Notes under the pieces: model-generated
Databases searched by the model: none
Told to the model about the DNA's origin: nothing
What the model saw: only the letters and a program-made list of their open reading frames with translations
Position numbers and translations under genes: made by a program
DNA from: Candidatus Rifleibacteriota bacterium
GTDB taxonomy: Bacteria; Muiribacteriota; Ozemobacteria; Ozemobacterales; Ozemobacteraceae
Reading direction: 5' to 3'
DNA: 45,976 nucleotides
NCBI GenBank assembly: GCA_012520995.1
Contig: JAAYNI010000089.1
Coordinates: 1 to 45,976, forward strand
In this document: positions 7,826 through 16,295 of the stretch, in pieces
Position numbering within the stretch: the first letter of the stretch is position 1
Layout: the number at the start of each line of letters is the position of its first letter

Positions 7826-9705
7826 CTCGAAACGAATCTCATATGTGCAACCAAGATATCTCCGATAAAATTCTACTAGTTGCCATCAATACAAAATATA
7901 CCCATTCAAATTCAGCACTGCTTTCACTGAATGCCTATCGAATTGACCGAGGCGAAAAGCCGTTTCCTATGAAGCAATTCGATCTTAATCAAGGAGATGA
8001 CTACATACTAGGAGAAATCTTAGCTGCAAAGCCTGAGATTGTAGCTTTTTCAGTTTATATTTGGTCTTTAGAAAAAACTCTGAAAGCTGCTTCCGCCTTA
8101 AAAACTATTTATCCCGAAACACAAATAATTATGGGTGGCCCAGAAGTAAGTTGGCACACCGAAGACCTTCTAAAAGCAAATCCCTATATAGATATTGTAG
8201 TAAGAGATGAAGGTGAAGAAACATTCTTTGAACTTTCCAAAGCTTTGGAAAAAGCTCAAGATTTCACTCAAATACAAGGTATTACTGCCCGTAAAAATGG
8301 AATTGTTTTTTCAACTCCTGACAGACCAAAAATCCAAAATCTTGACGAACTCCCCTTCCCTTTTGCTCCCAAATATAACTTTTCCCATAAGAATTTCACT
8401 TTTTATGAGGCCTCTAGAGGCTGTTATTCTAAATGCGCCTACTGTCTGAGCTCTATTCAAGGCTCAGTGAGAACCAGAACACTTGAGCAAATAAAGAAAG
8501 ATTTGAATATCTTCTTTGAATCAGATTTCAAACAAGTCAGATTTGCAGACAGAACATTTAACTCTGATAAACAAAGAGCTATAGAAGTAATCAACTACAT
8601 AGTTGATAACAACAAAAAAAACATCCATTTTCATTTTGAAATCCAAGCCGATATCTTATCTGATGATGTTATAGAAGCCTTCGCTAGAGAAAGAAAAAGT
8701 ATTTTTCATCTTGAAATAGGCATACAATCAACAAACCCCAAAGCATTAAAGGCCGTCAACAGATATTATGATCCTGAAAGACTTAAAAAAGCAGTAAAAG
8801 CCCTTCGTTCAAGAACCCAATGCCGCTTACATCTGGATATATTAGGCGGTCTTCCATATGATACTTACTCTGACTTCAAAAAATCTTTCGATGATGTCTA
8901 CTCTTTAGCTCCAGAAGATATACAGATAAGTTTAGTAAAAATCCTCAAAGGCACTCCTATAGAAGAAAGAGTCATATCAGGCGAACTTGTCCCGCTTCCA
9001 TATCCGCCATATACTGTGATGAAAACACAATGGCTGACACCTATGGAAGCTGCTATGATAAATGATATTTCAAAACTGACTGAAGCTATTCATAATAAAA
9101 AGTTTTTCCAGAAATCATTGTCCTTAATTATTGACGCTCTTTTTGCTGGTTCAATATCAGATTTTTTTGAGAAGCTTGTCAAATTTTGGAGAAAACGACT
9201 TATCCCCTTTCACTCTATAAGCCCCAATTTTGTCGCTGTAAAATTAAACGAATTTGTTCAAGAAACTACTACTTTGACAGAGTTTCAAGAAAGAATTTCT
9301 GACATGTTGAGTCATGAGCTTAAGCTTGCTTCAAATACCCCTGGCAAGATCATTCCGAGCCCATTTCCCCCTATATCTTCTAATACTAAACAGCCTCTTT
9401 TCAGAGTTAACAGCGGCATTAAAATTTTCTACTACAAATACAGCCCATTAGAAGAGTCTCTTACCACAAAAGACAATCCGCAACCAGTGGTTTACAGATT
9501 CAGCAAAACAGGGATCCCTACCACTTGCCTTGAAGAATTCAGCAATCAAGCAACTGCTTTTGCGATAGAGTTTATTCAACAAAAAGGCGAGAAAAGCAAG
9601 TTTAAACAGGAATGGGCTAAAAGATTTGGTGAAGATAAGTCTGTCCCGGACTTTGAAACAATTTTAAAAAAGTTACAAAAACAAAATATTATAGTTCCGA
9701 TCTGA
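7822..9705 (+). CDS. B12-binding radical SAM protein
   Basis: A cobalamin-binding Rossmann-like domain occupies about residues 15-150 (MGGPEVSW near 104-111). A radical SAM core follows, with the cluster motif C201-x3-C205-x2-C208. SRGCYSKCAYC and the strand FEIQADILSD fit the B12-radical SAM class with a DUF4080-like C-terminus. Such proteins catalyse SAM-dependent radical chemistry, often methylation; the substrate is unknown here. ATG 7822 overlaps the rnfB stop by ATGA, so the gene is co-translated with the rnf operon. An alternative ATG 7843 would lose only seven residues. Length 627. A role tied to Rnf is suggested only by the coupling. Gap to the next gene is 57 nt. Confidence 0.85.
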   Translation: MTRNESHMCNQDISDKILLVAINTKYTHSNSALLSLNAYRIDRGEKPFPMKQFDLNQGDDYILGEILAAKPEIVAFSVYIWSLEKTLKAASALKTIYPETQIIMGGPEVSWHTEDLLKANPYIDIVVRDEGEETFFELSKALEKAQDFTQIQGITARKNGIVFSTPDRPKIQNLDELPFPFAPKYNFSHKNFTFYEASRGCYSKCAYCLSSIQGSVRTRTLEQIKKDLNIFFESDFKQVRFADRTFNSDKQRAIEVINYIVDNNKKNIHFHFEIQADILSDDVIEAFARERKSIFHLEIGIQSTNPKALKAVNRYYDPERLKKAVKALRSRTQCRLHLDILGGLPYDTYSDFKKSFDDVYSLAPEDIQISLVKILKGTPIEERVISGELVPLPYPPYTVMKTQWLTPMEAAMINDISKLTEAIHNKKFFQKSLSLIIDALFAGSISDFFEKLVKFWRKRLIPFHSISPNFVAVKLNEFVQETTTLTEFQERISDMLSHELKLASNTPGKIIPSPFPPISSNTKQPLFRVNSGIKIFYYKYSPLEESLTTKDNPQPVVYRFSKTGIPTTCLEEFSNQATAFAIEFIQQKGEKSKFKQEWAKRFGEDKSVPDFETILKKLQKQNIIVPI

Positions 9706-9762
9706 AAATAACCATTTCATCTTAATGCCTCTTCAGATCTATTGTTTTAAAAGGAGAGCAAT

Positions 9763-10029
9763 ATGCCTATTTATACATATAAAGCAAAAGACGAAAAAAA
9801 AGCCTGCCCATACTGCAAAAACAGCTTTGAAGAAATGCAATTAATCTCAGAGAATCCGCTAGCTGAATGCCCAGAATGCGGTGCACCTGTAACAAGAATT
9901 ATTCACCCAGTCAAAAGCAAAAGAGATGATTCCGCTAAGACTATTCTTTCTGATGAAAACCTCAAAAAACATGGCTTCAAGAAACTAGTAAACGCAGGCG
10001 GAGGAAAATTCGATGTCAGTGTGGATTAG
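9763..10029 (+). CDS. FmdB-family zinc ribbon protein
   Basis: Small 88-residue putative regulator or zinc-binding protein. It starts MPIYTYKA and has two Cys pairs, CPYC at about 16-19 and CPEC at about 36-39, separated by FEEMQLISENPLAE. This is the FmdB/FdhR-type zinc-ribbon layout. An AAAAGGAG site lies 7 nt ahead of ATG 9763. Function in this organism is unknown; the name comes from a putative regulator of formamidase genes. The TAG stop at 10027-10029 lies inside the TTAG that opens an intergenic repeat (see the repeat at 10026). Confidence 0.85.
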   Translation: MPIYTYKAKDEKKACPYCKNSFEEMQLISENPLAECPECGAPVTRIIHPVKSKRDDSAKTILSDENLKKHGFKKLVNAGGGKFDVSVD

Positions 10030-10374
10030 TGCTTTGTAACATCTAAAAGTTTATTATAGGACAGTTTTTTTCTATCCACAGATGTGATTTTAAGCATAGC
10101 TTAAAATCAGGGAGTAGGGTGTGGGGGTAGCAGTCCCAAACAAAGACATAGGATAGAAACTGCAGACAAAACTAAAACATTTATTTCTAATTTATACTTC
10201 ATAATTTCTAATTTAATTAAGCTCGCCGCCTGCCACGCACCACTCATCACTCGCCACTGTACGATATTAGCAAGTGCCAACAATGCTTTATTCTAAATCA
10301 AAATATCTTTTATAAGAATATCCTGGGGATTGGGTTTTCGTTCTCCCTCCCCCCACCACCCCTATGCCTATCTT
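10026..10374. repeat. Intergenic repeat, copy A (left end conserved)
   Basis: The 345-nt gap after fmdB holds no gene. It begins with TTAGTGCTTTG then TAACATCTAAAAGTTT, the left-end consensus shared with copies at 12314, 23520, 38175 and 38478. The fmdB stop codon is the TAG of this end. Further in are a TATCCACAGATGTG fragment, a perfect 10-bp hairpin at 10086-10108 (GATTTTAAGC, loop ATA, GCTTAAAATC) and a CACCACTC-rich stretch near 10230-10260. No right terminal repeat is recognisable before the convergent gene at 10375, so this copy looks degenerate or truncated. Confidence 0.6.
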
Positions 10375-12264
10375 TTATTGGTCAGCTGTTTTCAGAAAAA
10401 GGCTGTCAAAACCTTCAACCTGCTCTATTGTTTTGCCCAAAGCCTTAAGAATAACCTGCTCATGAGGAGGTCTTCTGCTTGCAACCTCTCTTAGCCGCTC
10501 AACAATCAAAGATCTCTTAGTTAAATTTAATTCATTGCTTGCTGCTCTGTAAAGATCTCTATGCAGTTGTTCTGACAAATTTTGCAACATTTCATATTCA
10601 ACTGAGTCATTTTCACTCACTTCGCCAATTGCTTGTTGCATTCCTGTTAAGAGCTGATCAAGACGCTCTGAAGTCTCAATAAAAATATCTACGAAATCTT
10701 CCATATCCAGATTCGCATAAGAAGGAGTCAGCAAATAGTCATCTTCTTCATTTGCCAATAAAGTCGGAACAGTCATTAAGTTTTTAACTTCCTTAGCAGT
10801 ATAAATCCCCGATATGGCAAAATTAAAGATAGCACTGCCAGCTCCTTTGGCAAAGCCTTGTTCAGCTTTCATGCTTTCCGGGCCTCTATGTACCACCAGA
10901 GCTAGTATTCTGTCGTGCTGCAAGGGAATTCTTACATATTGATTAAAAACCTTGTAATCTTTCACAGGCAACCAAGTAATATGCGGATGAGCTTTTTTGG
11001 CTGAATCAAAAGAAATTATAGCCAGATCATACTCATTGTTATACTTATTTGCAGCTGTCATCTTTGTTGCTGTAAAAGCTACTCTGGCATACTTGCCACG
11101 CAAAGATTCAGCATTTATCTGAATGGCCTTGGCTGACCAACATTTAACAGTTCGCCTGACAACTCCAGGCACCTTGAGCATGCTAATCTCGGGTTGCAAA
11201 TAGAAGTTTCTTAAGGTGGATTCATAGCCATATATGCCACCCGCTACCCTTGAGTCGTTCAAATAATTCGCAGCACAGAAAAATCTAAAAAGATCACTGA
11301 CTTTGCCTGACAACTTTTGCTCGCACATAGTAGACGTTATACTTGAAAGCCCTTGGCTCTTATTGGCGACTAATCGTCTGATAAATCTTCTGCGCATTGT
11401 TGCTGTATCGACAACTCTGGTTGAAAGATATTGAGCCCACATATAGACCTGTCCATAGTTCGCAATCATGTTCTCATCCGACCATGCAATCAAACTGTTA
11501 TCTGGGTTGCTAATAAAAGCTTCTATTTGCAAGGGATGACCTAATCCACACAGATAAGGAGCCAATTGCGACATAGACTCATTAAGCCAGGTGAACTCTT
11601 TTGGATCGTGATTCCAGTGAATCATGTGCTGAAACTCATGAGCAAGAGTAGACAAAAACTCATGAGAAGCAGGAACCACAGGGTTTATATCCAAATAAAG
11701 CATTTCACGTTGATTTGAAGCAGGATATTTTTTGGCTGAATAACAATCTCCAGCATTAAAATATCCCGCCACATAAGAATGTTTGCCCTTTGAAGGATTA
11801 AACCCGTCTTTTATATCCGTTAATAAAATGGTAATACTGGCATCATTGTCTATACCAGGTTTCCATTCAGAACCGAACATAGCTCGGGTGTTCGGATATA
11901 TCGTGCTATCAAAAACTGAAGCAATTTTATTTATAGATGCTGCAGAAACAGGTTTGCCGTATTCCACATATATATAACAATGCTTGCCTATCTTCCTTAA
12001 AACTGCTTTAGTTGTTTCTATTTTTTCTGTTTCAACATTAAAAGTGTAAAAGCTTTCAACTGTGCCAATAACAGGGGCAGCTCTTAAAACATCCAGAGAT
12101 TCTCTTGGCAAGTCCGCCAAGTGAAAGGTTTCTTTTGCTAAGCGTTCAGTCAAATTAATCCGCTGTGAAGGATCAGCCCAAAGGGTTGCTGAAACACATA
12201 AGAAAAGATAAAAAACAGCTGTCTTCAGAGAAAAGTCTTTTATTTTTTCAGATAATCTGACCAT
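10375..12264 (-). CDS. Secreted zinc metalloprotease (M30-like)
   Basis: Exported protein with a clear signal peptide: basic MVRLSEKIKDFSLK, hydrophobic core, and likely cleavage after LWA at about residue 30. The catalytic zinc motif is HEFQH at residues 209-213, in STLAHEFQHMIHW. A candidate third ligand is E229 in WLNESMSQ. Spacing and flanks resemble the M30 (hyicolysin-like) group of gluzincins. The C-terminal half has no domain I recognise and ends in a helical, Glu-rich stretch. The start codon 12264 has no Shine-Dalgarno site but sits 9 nt after a good promoter, suggesting a leaderless transcript. Likely extracellular or periplasmic protein turnover; the substrate is unknown. Confidence 0.8.
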   Translation of the reverse strand: MVRLSEKIKDFSLKTAVFYLFLCVSATLWADPSQRINLTERLAKETFHLADLPRESLDVLRAAPVIGTVESFYTFNVETEKIETTKAVLRKIGKHCYIYVEYGKPVSAASINKIASVFDSTIYPNTRAMFGSEWKPGIDNDASITILLTDIKDGFNPSKGKHSYVAGYFNAGDCYSAKKYPASNQREMLYLDINPVVPASHEFLSTLAHEFQHMIHWNHDPKEFTWLNESMSQLAPYLCGLGHPLQIEAFISNPDNSLIAWSDENMIANYGQVYMWAQYLSTRVVDTATMRRRFIRRLVANKSQGLSSITSTMCEQKLSGKVSDLFRFFCAANYLNDSRVAGGIYGYESTLRNFYLQPEISMLKVPGVVRRTVKCWSAKAIQINAESLRGKYARVAFTATKMTAANKYNNEYDLAIISFDSAKKAHPHITWLPVKDYKVFNQYVRIPLQHDRILALVVHRGPESMKAEQGFAKGAGSAIFNFAISGIYTAKEVKNLMTVPTLLANEEDDYLLTPSYANLDMEDFVDIFIETSERLDQLLTGMQQAIGEVSENDSVEYEMLQNLSEQLHRDLYRAASNELNLTKRSLIVERLREVASRRPPHEQVILKALGKTIEQVEGFDSLFLKTADQ

Positions 12265-12273
12265 ATTAGGACA

Positions 12274-12302
12274 ATTATACAGAAAAAAACGACAAACGAC
12301 AA
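12274..12302 (-). promoter_or_regulatory. Sigma-70 promoter of the M30-like gene, near-leaderless
   Basis: On the minus strand, TTGTCG (12297-12302) and TATAAT (12274-12279) are separated by 17 bp. Initiation about seven bases downstream would fall within about three bases of ATG 12264, which matches the lack of a ribosome binding site. Repeat copy B begins at 12314, just upstream of the -35. Confidence 0.7.
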
Positions 12303-12313
12303 ATCGCTAACTG

Positions 12314-12620
12314 CTAGTGCTGTATAACATCTAAAAGTTGCGTATTTAATATAAAGCAACCTAACAAACTCTTCAAGGCTATCTGTCTCAGCAACCGCAC
12401 TAGAGTGGTTAGTGGGTAGTGAAATTCTTTAGACCGATTTCTTGTCTTAATAATTACTATGCTTACTAATAAACAGCTGAAGGTCTGAAAAAAACAAATA
12501 TTGATAATACTTATATGTGCAATAAATGAAGAGAAAACATTGCAAATTTTGATCAAATAAAAATCTGTGTAATCTGTGTAATCTGTGGATAAAAAAGTTT
12601 TATTTGAAACACAGCACTAG
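12314..12620. repeat. Intergenic repeat, copy B: 307-bp element with terminal inverted repeats
   Basis: The element begins CTAGTGCTGT (12314-12323) and ends with the exact inverse ACAGCACTAG (12611-12620). The inner flanks CTAAAAGTT and AACTTTT (read inverted) extend the similarity. An internal CGCACTAG ending at 12403 makes its first 90 bp match the layout of the 90-bp unit at 38478-38567. Bases 12419-12549 recur inverted at about 23595-23725 with roughly six differences by eye. Three copies of AATCTGTG lie near the right end (12561-12590). The right-end CTAG supplies the TAG stop of the DnaJ-like gene. No transposase is present, so this is MITE-like. It fills the gap between the protease and DnaJ-like genes. 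Confidence 0.75.
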
Positions 12621-13477
12621 TATTTCAGGCCTGCTTCGGCAGCAAACTTTTCAAAAAGAGCTTTTTCTTGTTCTGTCAGATCTTTCGGAATGTTGATTTC
12701 AGCCGTTATAAACAAATCGCCGCCTGGAAAACCTTGTCCCGCAAGACGTAATACTGAGCCATTCTGAGTGCCTGGAGGAACTGTAACTATCAAGCTTTTG
12801 CCGCCAGGGTGTTTAAGCTTTACTTTGCTGCCCAAAACCGCCTGAGCTATGTTTATATAGATCTTAGTCTGCAAATTTCTGCCGACTATGGTAAAAGGGT
12901 CTTCATCTTCAATAGAAAGCCTAACTTTATTACCTTCTGCATCACGGATAATAGTACCAGACATGCTTCCTTCTGGTATAGTTAATATTTGAGTGCCGCT
13001 AGATAAACCCGTTGTCTCAACTCTTCCGCCAGCAAGCGCTATCGACAATGGCACTTTCAAAACCGGAATAGAGCGTTTTTTTGAAAAAGCCGAGCCGCGA
13101 TTAATTATGTTTTCAAAAGATGAGAAAGGTGTGGAAGAAGTAGAACTGGAGCCACCTCTAAACGAAAATCCACTGAATATGTTTTTTAAGAAGTCGCTGT
13201 CAACTCCAGAAGCAAACTCGCTGAAAGGCCCTTGCGAAGAGAAACCGCCAAAATTAAATGAAGAGCCTGCTTTTTGGGCTGCATCATATTTTTTGCGCTC
13301 TTCAGGCTTGCCTAATACTTCATAAGCTTCAGAAATCTTTTTAAACTTCTCTTCTGACTCTTTGGAACCTTGATTTACATCAGGATGATGTTTTTTAGCT
13401 AAAGCTCTGAAGGCTTTTTTTATTTCATCTTGGGTAGCAGTTTCTTTGACACCCAGTACATCGTAATAGTTTTCCAT
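12617..13477 (-). CDS. DnaJ-class co-chaperone without zinc finger (CbpA-like)
   Basis: Cytoplasmic Hsp40 that would stimulate a DnaK-type ATPase and present substrates. The J domain covers residues 1-68 with HPD at 31-33. A Gly/Phe/Ser-rich linker runs to about 125. The C-terminal substrate-binding domains follow, with blocks [25 protein letters not shown] and [14 protein letters not shown]. The four CxxCxGxG zinc repeats of true DnaJ are absent, so this is a type II/CbpA-like protein of 286 residues. It is transcribed from an extended -10 promoter only 6 nt from its ATG. Its TAG stop overlaps the repeat end CTAG. It may have a different native C-terminus if the repeat inserted within the gene. 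Confidence 0.9.
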   Translation of the reverse strand: MENYYDVLGVKETATQDEIKKAFRALAKKHHPDVNQGSKESEEKFKKISEAYEVLGKPEERKKYDAAQKAGSSFNFGGFSSQGPFSEFASGVDSDFLKNIFSGFSFRGGSSSTSSTPFSSFENIINRGSAFSKKRSIPVLKVPLSIALAGGRVETTGLSSGTQILTIPEGSMSGTIIRDAEGNKVRLSIEDEDPFTIVGRNLQTKIYINIAQAVLGSKVKLKHPGGKSLIVTVPPGTQNGSVLRLAGQGFPGGDLFITAEINIPKDLTEQEKALFEKFAAEAGLKY

Positions 13478-13483
13478 GGTGCG

Positions 13484-13492
13484 ATTATATCA
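13484..13492 (-). promoter_or_regulatory. Extended -10 promoter of DnaJ-like gene, leaderless
   Basis: On the minus strand TGATATAAT (TG at 13491-13492, TATAAT at 13484-13489) lies 6 nt from ATG 13477. No Shine-Dalgarno site fits in that space. Transcription would start at or next to the A of the start codon. No convincing -35 is seen. Confidence 0.65.
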
Positions 13493-13532
13493 TACTTGGC
13501 ATCAAAAAAGGAGTTATTTTGCTATTATTTTA

Positions 13533-13541
13533 TGCTATAAT
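13533..13541 (+). promoter_or_regulatory. Extended -10 promoter of the 13562 gene
   Basis: TGCTATAAT (TATAAT at 13536-13541) lies 20 nt before ATG 13562, with a GGAG site at about 13552-13555 in between. It is divergent from the DnaJ-like promoter within an 84-bp region. No strong -35 is seen. Confidence 0.65.
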
Positions 13542-13561
13542 TGCTATGTTTGGAGTACTAA

Positions 13562-14338
13562 ATGCATAAATTTACCAATAAAACAAAGCCGCTTTTAATA
13601 TTTGCTATCGCAGCAATCTTTTTTTTATTTCTGCCAAATATAGCTTCAGCATGCGATGATACGTTGGTTTTATTGCTCACATCGCAAAATCCGAACAGTG
13701 TTTTCTCTAAAAGCATAAGAAATTTCATGTCATCACTGACAACCTTGGGAACAGCACTCAAATACACAACAAAAGATTCTTATCAAAAAGAACTATCAGG
13801 TGTTCTCTCCGCTTGGCTAAACTTCTCCCAGAACTTTATGCTCAATCCTCCTCAGGAGGCGAAAAACGACATTGAGTGGAGAAAAAAAATGACAGATGCG
13901 GGGCGACAAATAGCCCAAATTCGCAGAAATGTAGCAAACAAAAAATATGAGGAGGCTCACAACGGAGTTTTATCTCTCAGTTCATATATAGGCGTATTTT
14001 TTGAAGGCTTCGGGCTCTCTGACGACAACAAACTTTTTGTAGAAACTTCAGCATTCTTGGTTGAATTCGAAAAAAAACTAATAAACAAGCAATTTATACA
14101 GGCCTCTGAAGACATTCCAGCCATTAAAACCTACATTTCAAAGTTTGTTGAACTCCTGCCTGAAACGCAACGCGAAAGCTCAAGCACAAAACTATCAGAA
14201 TTAACTGTTGCCGTTCAAGATGGAATCAACAAGAAAACACCATTTGCTAAGCTCGACTCTTCTGTACAAGCTCTCAAATCAGAATTTGAAACCGTTCGTG
14301 CCAAAATTAAAATGAACGAATGGTTTTTAAAAGAATAA
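13562..14338 (+). CDS. Secreted helical protein of unknown family
   Basis: Not recognised. A 258-residue product with an N-terminal signal: MHKFTNKTKPLL, a hydrophobic core, then ASA followed by Cys at about residue 31. The -3 position is Ala, not Leu, so cleavage by signal peptidase I is more likely than lipoprotein processing. The mature part is almost wholly helical, rich in Lys, Glu and Ser, and has repeated amphipathic segments reminiscent of four-helix bundles. A GGAG site 6 nt upstream supports ATG 13562. The next gene, a CxxC thioredoxin-like protein, starts 18 nt after this stop, and a COG0701 permease follows. The trio probably forms an operon handling a metal, metalloid or thiol substrate (inference). 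Confidence 0.7.
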   Translation: MHKFTNKTKPLLIFAIAAIFFLFLPNIASACDDTLVLLLTSQNPNSVFSKSIRNFMSSLTTLGTALKYTTKDSYQKELSGVLSAWLNFSQNFMLNPPQEAKNDIEWRKKMTDAGRQIAQIRRNVANKKYEEAHNGVLSLSSYIGVFFEGFGLSDDNKLFVETSAFLVEFEKKLINKQFIQASEDIPAIKTYISKFVELLPETQRESSSTKLSELTVAVQDGINKKTPFAKLDSSVQALKSEFETVRAKIKMNEWFLKE

Positions 14339-14356
14339 TAGGCGGTCGAAAAACTT

Positions 14357-14626
14357 ATGTTAGAAGTTGTAGTTATTAAAAGTGCATCTTACTGCGTAAA
14401 CTGCACTGATGCTGAACGAATAGTCAATGAACTCGCAGAAAAATATCCTGACATAAAACCTGTAATTATGGTTACTGGAACCCCTGAATCCATGAAGTAT
14501 GGAATAGTCACAACGCCGGTAGTAGTCTTAGGCAAAAAAATATATTCAATGGGAAAACCTGTTATAAAAGCTAAAGTAGAAGGTTGGATAAAAAAAGAAC
14601 TCAAACTTCTCCAAGAAAAAAACTAG
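14357..14626 (+). CDS. Small thioredoxin-fold protein with CVNC motif
   Basis: 89 residues with a thioredoxin/glutaredoxin-like fold. The redox pair is C13-V-N-C16 after a short strand, and a cis-Pro loop GIVTTPVVV faces it. This matches the small redox-active disulfide protein family often encoded beside COG0701 permeases. It is probably cytoplasmic because no signal is present. It may deliver electrons or a thiol-bound metal to the permease. AGGCGG lies about 11 nt before ATG 14357. The TAG stop is followed 21 nt later by the permease start. Confidence 0.8.
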   Translation: MLEVVVIKSASYCVNCTDAERIVNELAEKYPDIKPVIMVTGTPESMKYGIVTTPVVVLGKKIYSMGKPVIKAKVEGWIKKELKLLQEKN

Positions 14627-14647
14627 CCATAAAAGGAGACAAACCGT

Positions 14648-15889
14648 TTGCTACAGTTTTTGCAAAGCCTAATATATTACACAGAAGGCGTTCTGATATA
14701 TTCAACCCTGGTGGAGTCCTCCGACAGTTTTTTGTCTTTTATAACCTTTTTCGCAAAAACATGGTTGCCATTTGTCTATAAACTGGGAGCTTTCATAGAA
14801 CCTGGACTCAATTCTCTATTCTCATTTATAGGCGAGCATCTCTTTTCAGGTATGGTTCCAGCTTTCTTTTTAGCTGGCGCCATCGGAGTCTTTCTCGATA
14901 AACAAAGAATCACCAAGTATATGGGAAAAGATGCCAAACCTTGGTATTCCTACCCCATAGCAGCTCTTTCGGGCGGCGTTTTAACAGTCTGCTCATGCGG
15001 CGTTATTCCTATTTTCACTAGCATCTGGTATCAAGGAGCTGGCATAGGTCCTGCTTTCACTTTTCTGATGGCATCGCCTGCTGTGAATATTATAGCTCTC
15101 TCCTACACTCACTCACTCTTGGGCAAAAACTTTCTGATCGGAAGAACACTCGCAGTTTTCTTTTCTGCTATACTCATAGGCCTAGGAATGAATTTCATAT
15201 TCAAAAAAGACGATCCGAGATTTCAAGATGAAACAGACCCAGACTTAATCTTTGTTGAAGAAGAGACTGGTTATACAGATATCCAACTGTTAATATTCTT
15301 TGCGATGCTGCTCTTTTTAATGATGCTGACAACCGGATTTCTGGATCCAGCGATTCTCAAGATAGCCGCTTTTCTTAGAATCACCTCAGACAGCTTCGCC
15401 TACAAATACTTTGCAAGGCTGACAGCCGCCATGCTTCAAGTAGTTTTTATAATATTCTATTCTAAGCATATTTTCGAGAAAGAAGAAATACAGCTTTGGT
15501 TAGACAAAACTAAAAACCTGGTTGTTCAAATACTCCCCAAAATACTCTTAGGCCTTTTCCTTTGTGGTGTTCTATTTGACAACAAACTGATTATCTCAAT
15601 GATGTCTATCTTCGACGACAACACAATTCTCAGCAATCTTTTGGCTTCAGTTGTAGGCTCCTTAATGTATTTCGGCACAATAGTCGGAGCTACCATTGTG
15701 CAAACTCTTCATAGTTGCGGCATGCACGCAGGCCCCTCTCTTGCCCTGCTACTCACTGGTCCTTCTGTGAGTCTTCCAAGCATCATAGCAATAGTGCCTA
15801 TTGTAGGCCGCAAAAAAGCTCTAGCATATCTCTCGCTTGTCATACTAACAGGAGCCTTGTCGGGATACATATACGGAAAATTTTTCTAA
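14648..15889 (+). CDS. COG0701 (DUF318/ArsP-like) permease
   Basis: Polytopic membrane permease of 413 residues in two homologous halves. The first half carries the signature VCSCGVIPI (Cys at about 115 and 117). The second carries LHSCGMHAGPSLALLLTGPSVSLPS. Members include ArsP-type exporters of organoarsenicals and SO_0444-type metal efflux proteins. The substrate cannot be told from the sequence. TTG 14648 is chosen because AGGAG lies 9 nt upstream, a strong site with no better ATG nearby. A charged loop in the middle (residues about 190-215) separates the halves. It follows the CxxC protein, consistent with redox-linked transport. Confidence 0.87.
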   Translation: MLQFLQSLIYYTEGVLIYSTLVESSDSFLSFITFFAKTWLPFVYKLGAFIEPGLNSLFSFIGEHLFSGMVPAFFLAGAIGVFLDKQRITKYMGKDAKPWYSYPIAALSGGVLTVCSCGVIPIFTSIWYQGAGIGPAFTFLMASPAVNIIALSYTHSLLGKNFLIGRTLAVFFSAILIGLGMNFIFKKDDPRFQDETDPDLIFVEEETGYTDIQLLIFFAMLLFLMMLTTGFLDPAILKIAAFLRITSDSFAYKYFARLTAAMLQVVFIIFYSKHIFEKEEIQLWLDKTKNLVVQILPKILLGLFLCGVLFDNKLIISMMSIFDDNTILSNLLASVVGSLMYFGTIVGATIVQTLHSCGMHAGPSLALLLTGPSVSLPSIIAIVPIVGRKKALAYLSLVILTGALSGYIYGKFF

Positions 15890-15944
15890 AGTTATGACTC
15901 CTTTCTTACGATATCTTTCTTATCCAATCAAGAAAGGCAGTCTA

Positions 15945-16232
15945 ATGAAAAATACGGCAAACATCCATGAAGAACGGCACAAACACGCCAACCTTGAAGC
16001 CCTTTTAGATGAAGTCAAACAAGAAGCAGAAACAGCAAATAAAAACTGGGAAGAAATGCAAGAGCGTCACAACAAAGCATTGCGTCTTTTGGCTCTGTCC
16101 TGCTTAAAAAATAAAATTCTTGAAACCAAGCTTGCTGAAATTCAAACAAGACATAGTGAGCTCTTGAGCGAATTCAACCGTCGGATTTGCGAAGACAGCG
16201 GAGACGATCTTCAGTTCTGCATAATTAACTGA
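15945..16232 (+). CDS. Small coiled-coil protein, unknown
   Basis: Not recognised. A 95-residue, soluble, strongly charged helical protein with Glu/Lys/His-rich heptads from about residue 5 to 75 (HANLEALLDEVKQEAETANK). It ends in an acidic tail with two Cys (ICEDSGDD, QFCIIN). GAAAGG about 7 nt upstream supports ATG 15945. An in-frame ATG at 15894 has no site and sits close to the permease stop. A strong hairpin terminator follows within about 15 nt. It could be the last gene of the permease operon. Confidence 0.65.
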   Translation: MKNTANIHEERHKHANLEALLDEVKQEAETANKNWEEMQERHNKALRLLALSCLKNKILETKLAEIQTRHSELLSEFNRRICEDSGDDLQFCIIN

Positions 16233-16246
16233 GAAAATAAACATAA

Positions 16247-16284
16247 AAAAAGAGAGAGAGTTCACAAGAACTCTCTCTCTTTTT
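16247..16284. terminator. Bidirectional Rho-independent terminator
   Basis: A 17-bp perfect stem (16247-16263 with 16268-16284) has an ACAA loop. Its arms are A-rich then AGAGAGAGAGTTC, so both strands end in T runs. It lies between convergent genes ending at 16232 and 16296. Confidence 0.9.
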
Positions 16285-16295
16285 ATTTACAAATT

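Noticed and set aside
10086-10108. Hairpin GATTTTAAGC-ATA-GCTTAAAATC as fmdB terminator
   Set aside because: No T run follows on either strand, so I only note it inside the repeat.
12561-12590. CRISPR-like array from the ATCTGTG units
   Set aside because: Units are too short, abutting and without unique spacers.
12993-13325. 110-codon plus-strand ORF in the DnaJ-like gene
   Set aside because: Antisense of a conserved J-domain protein; no ribosome site.
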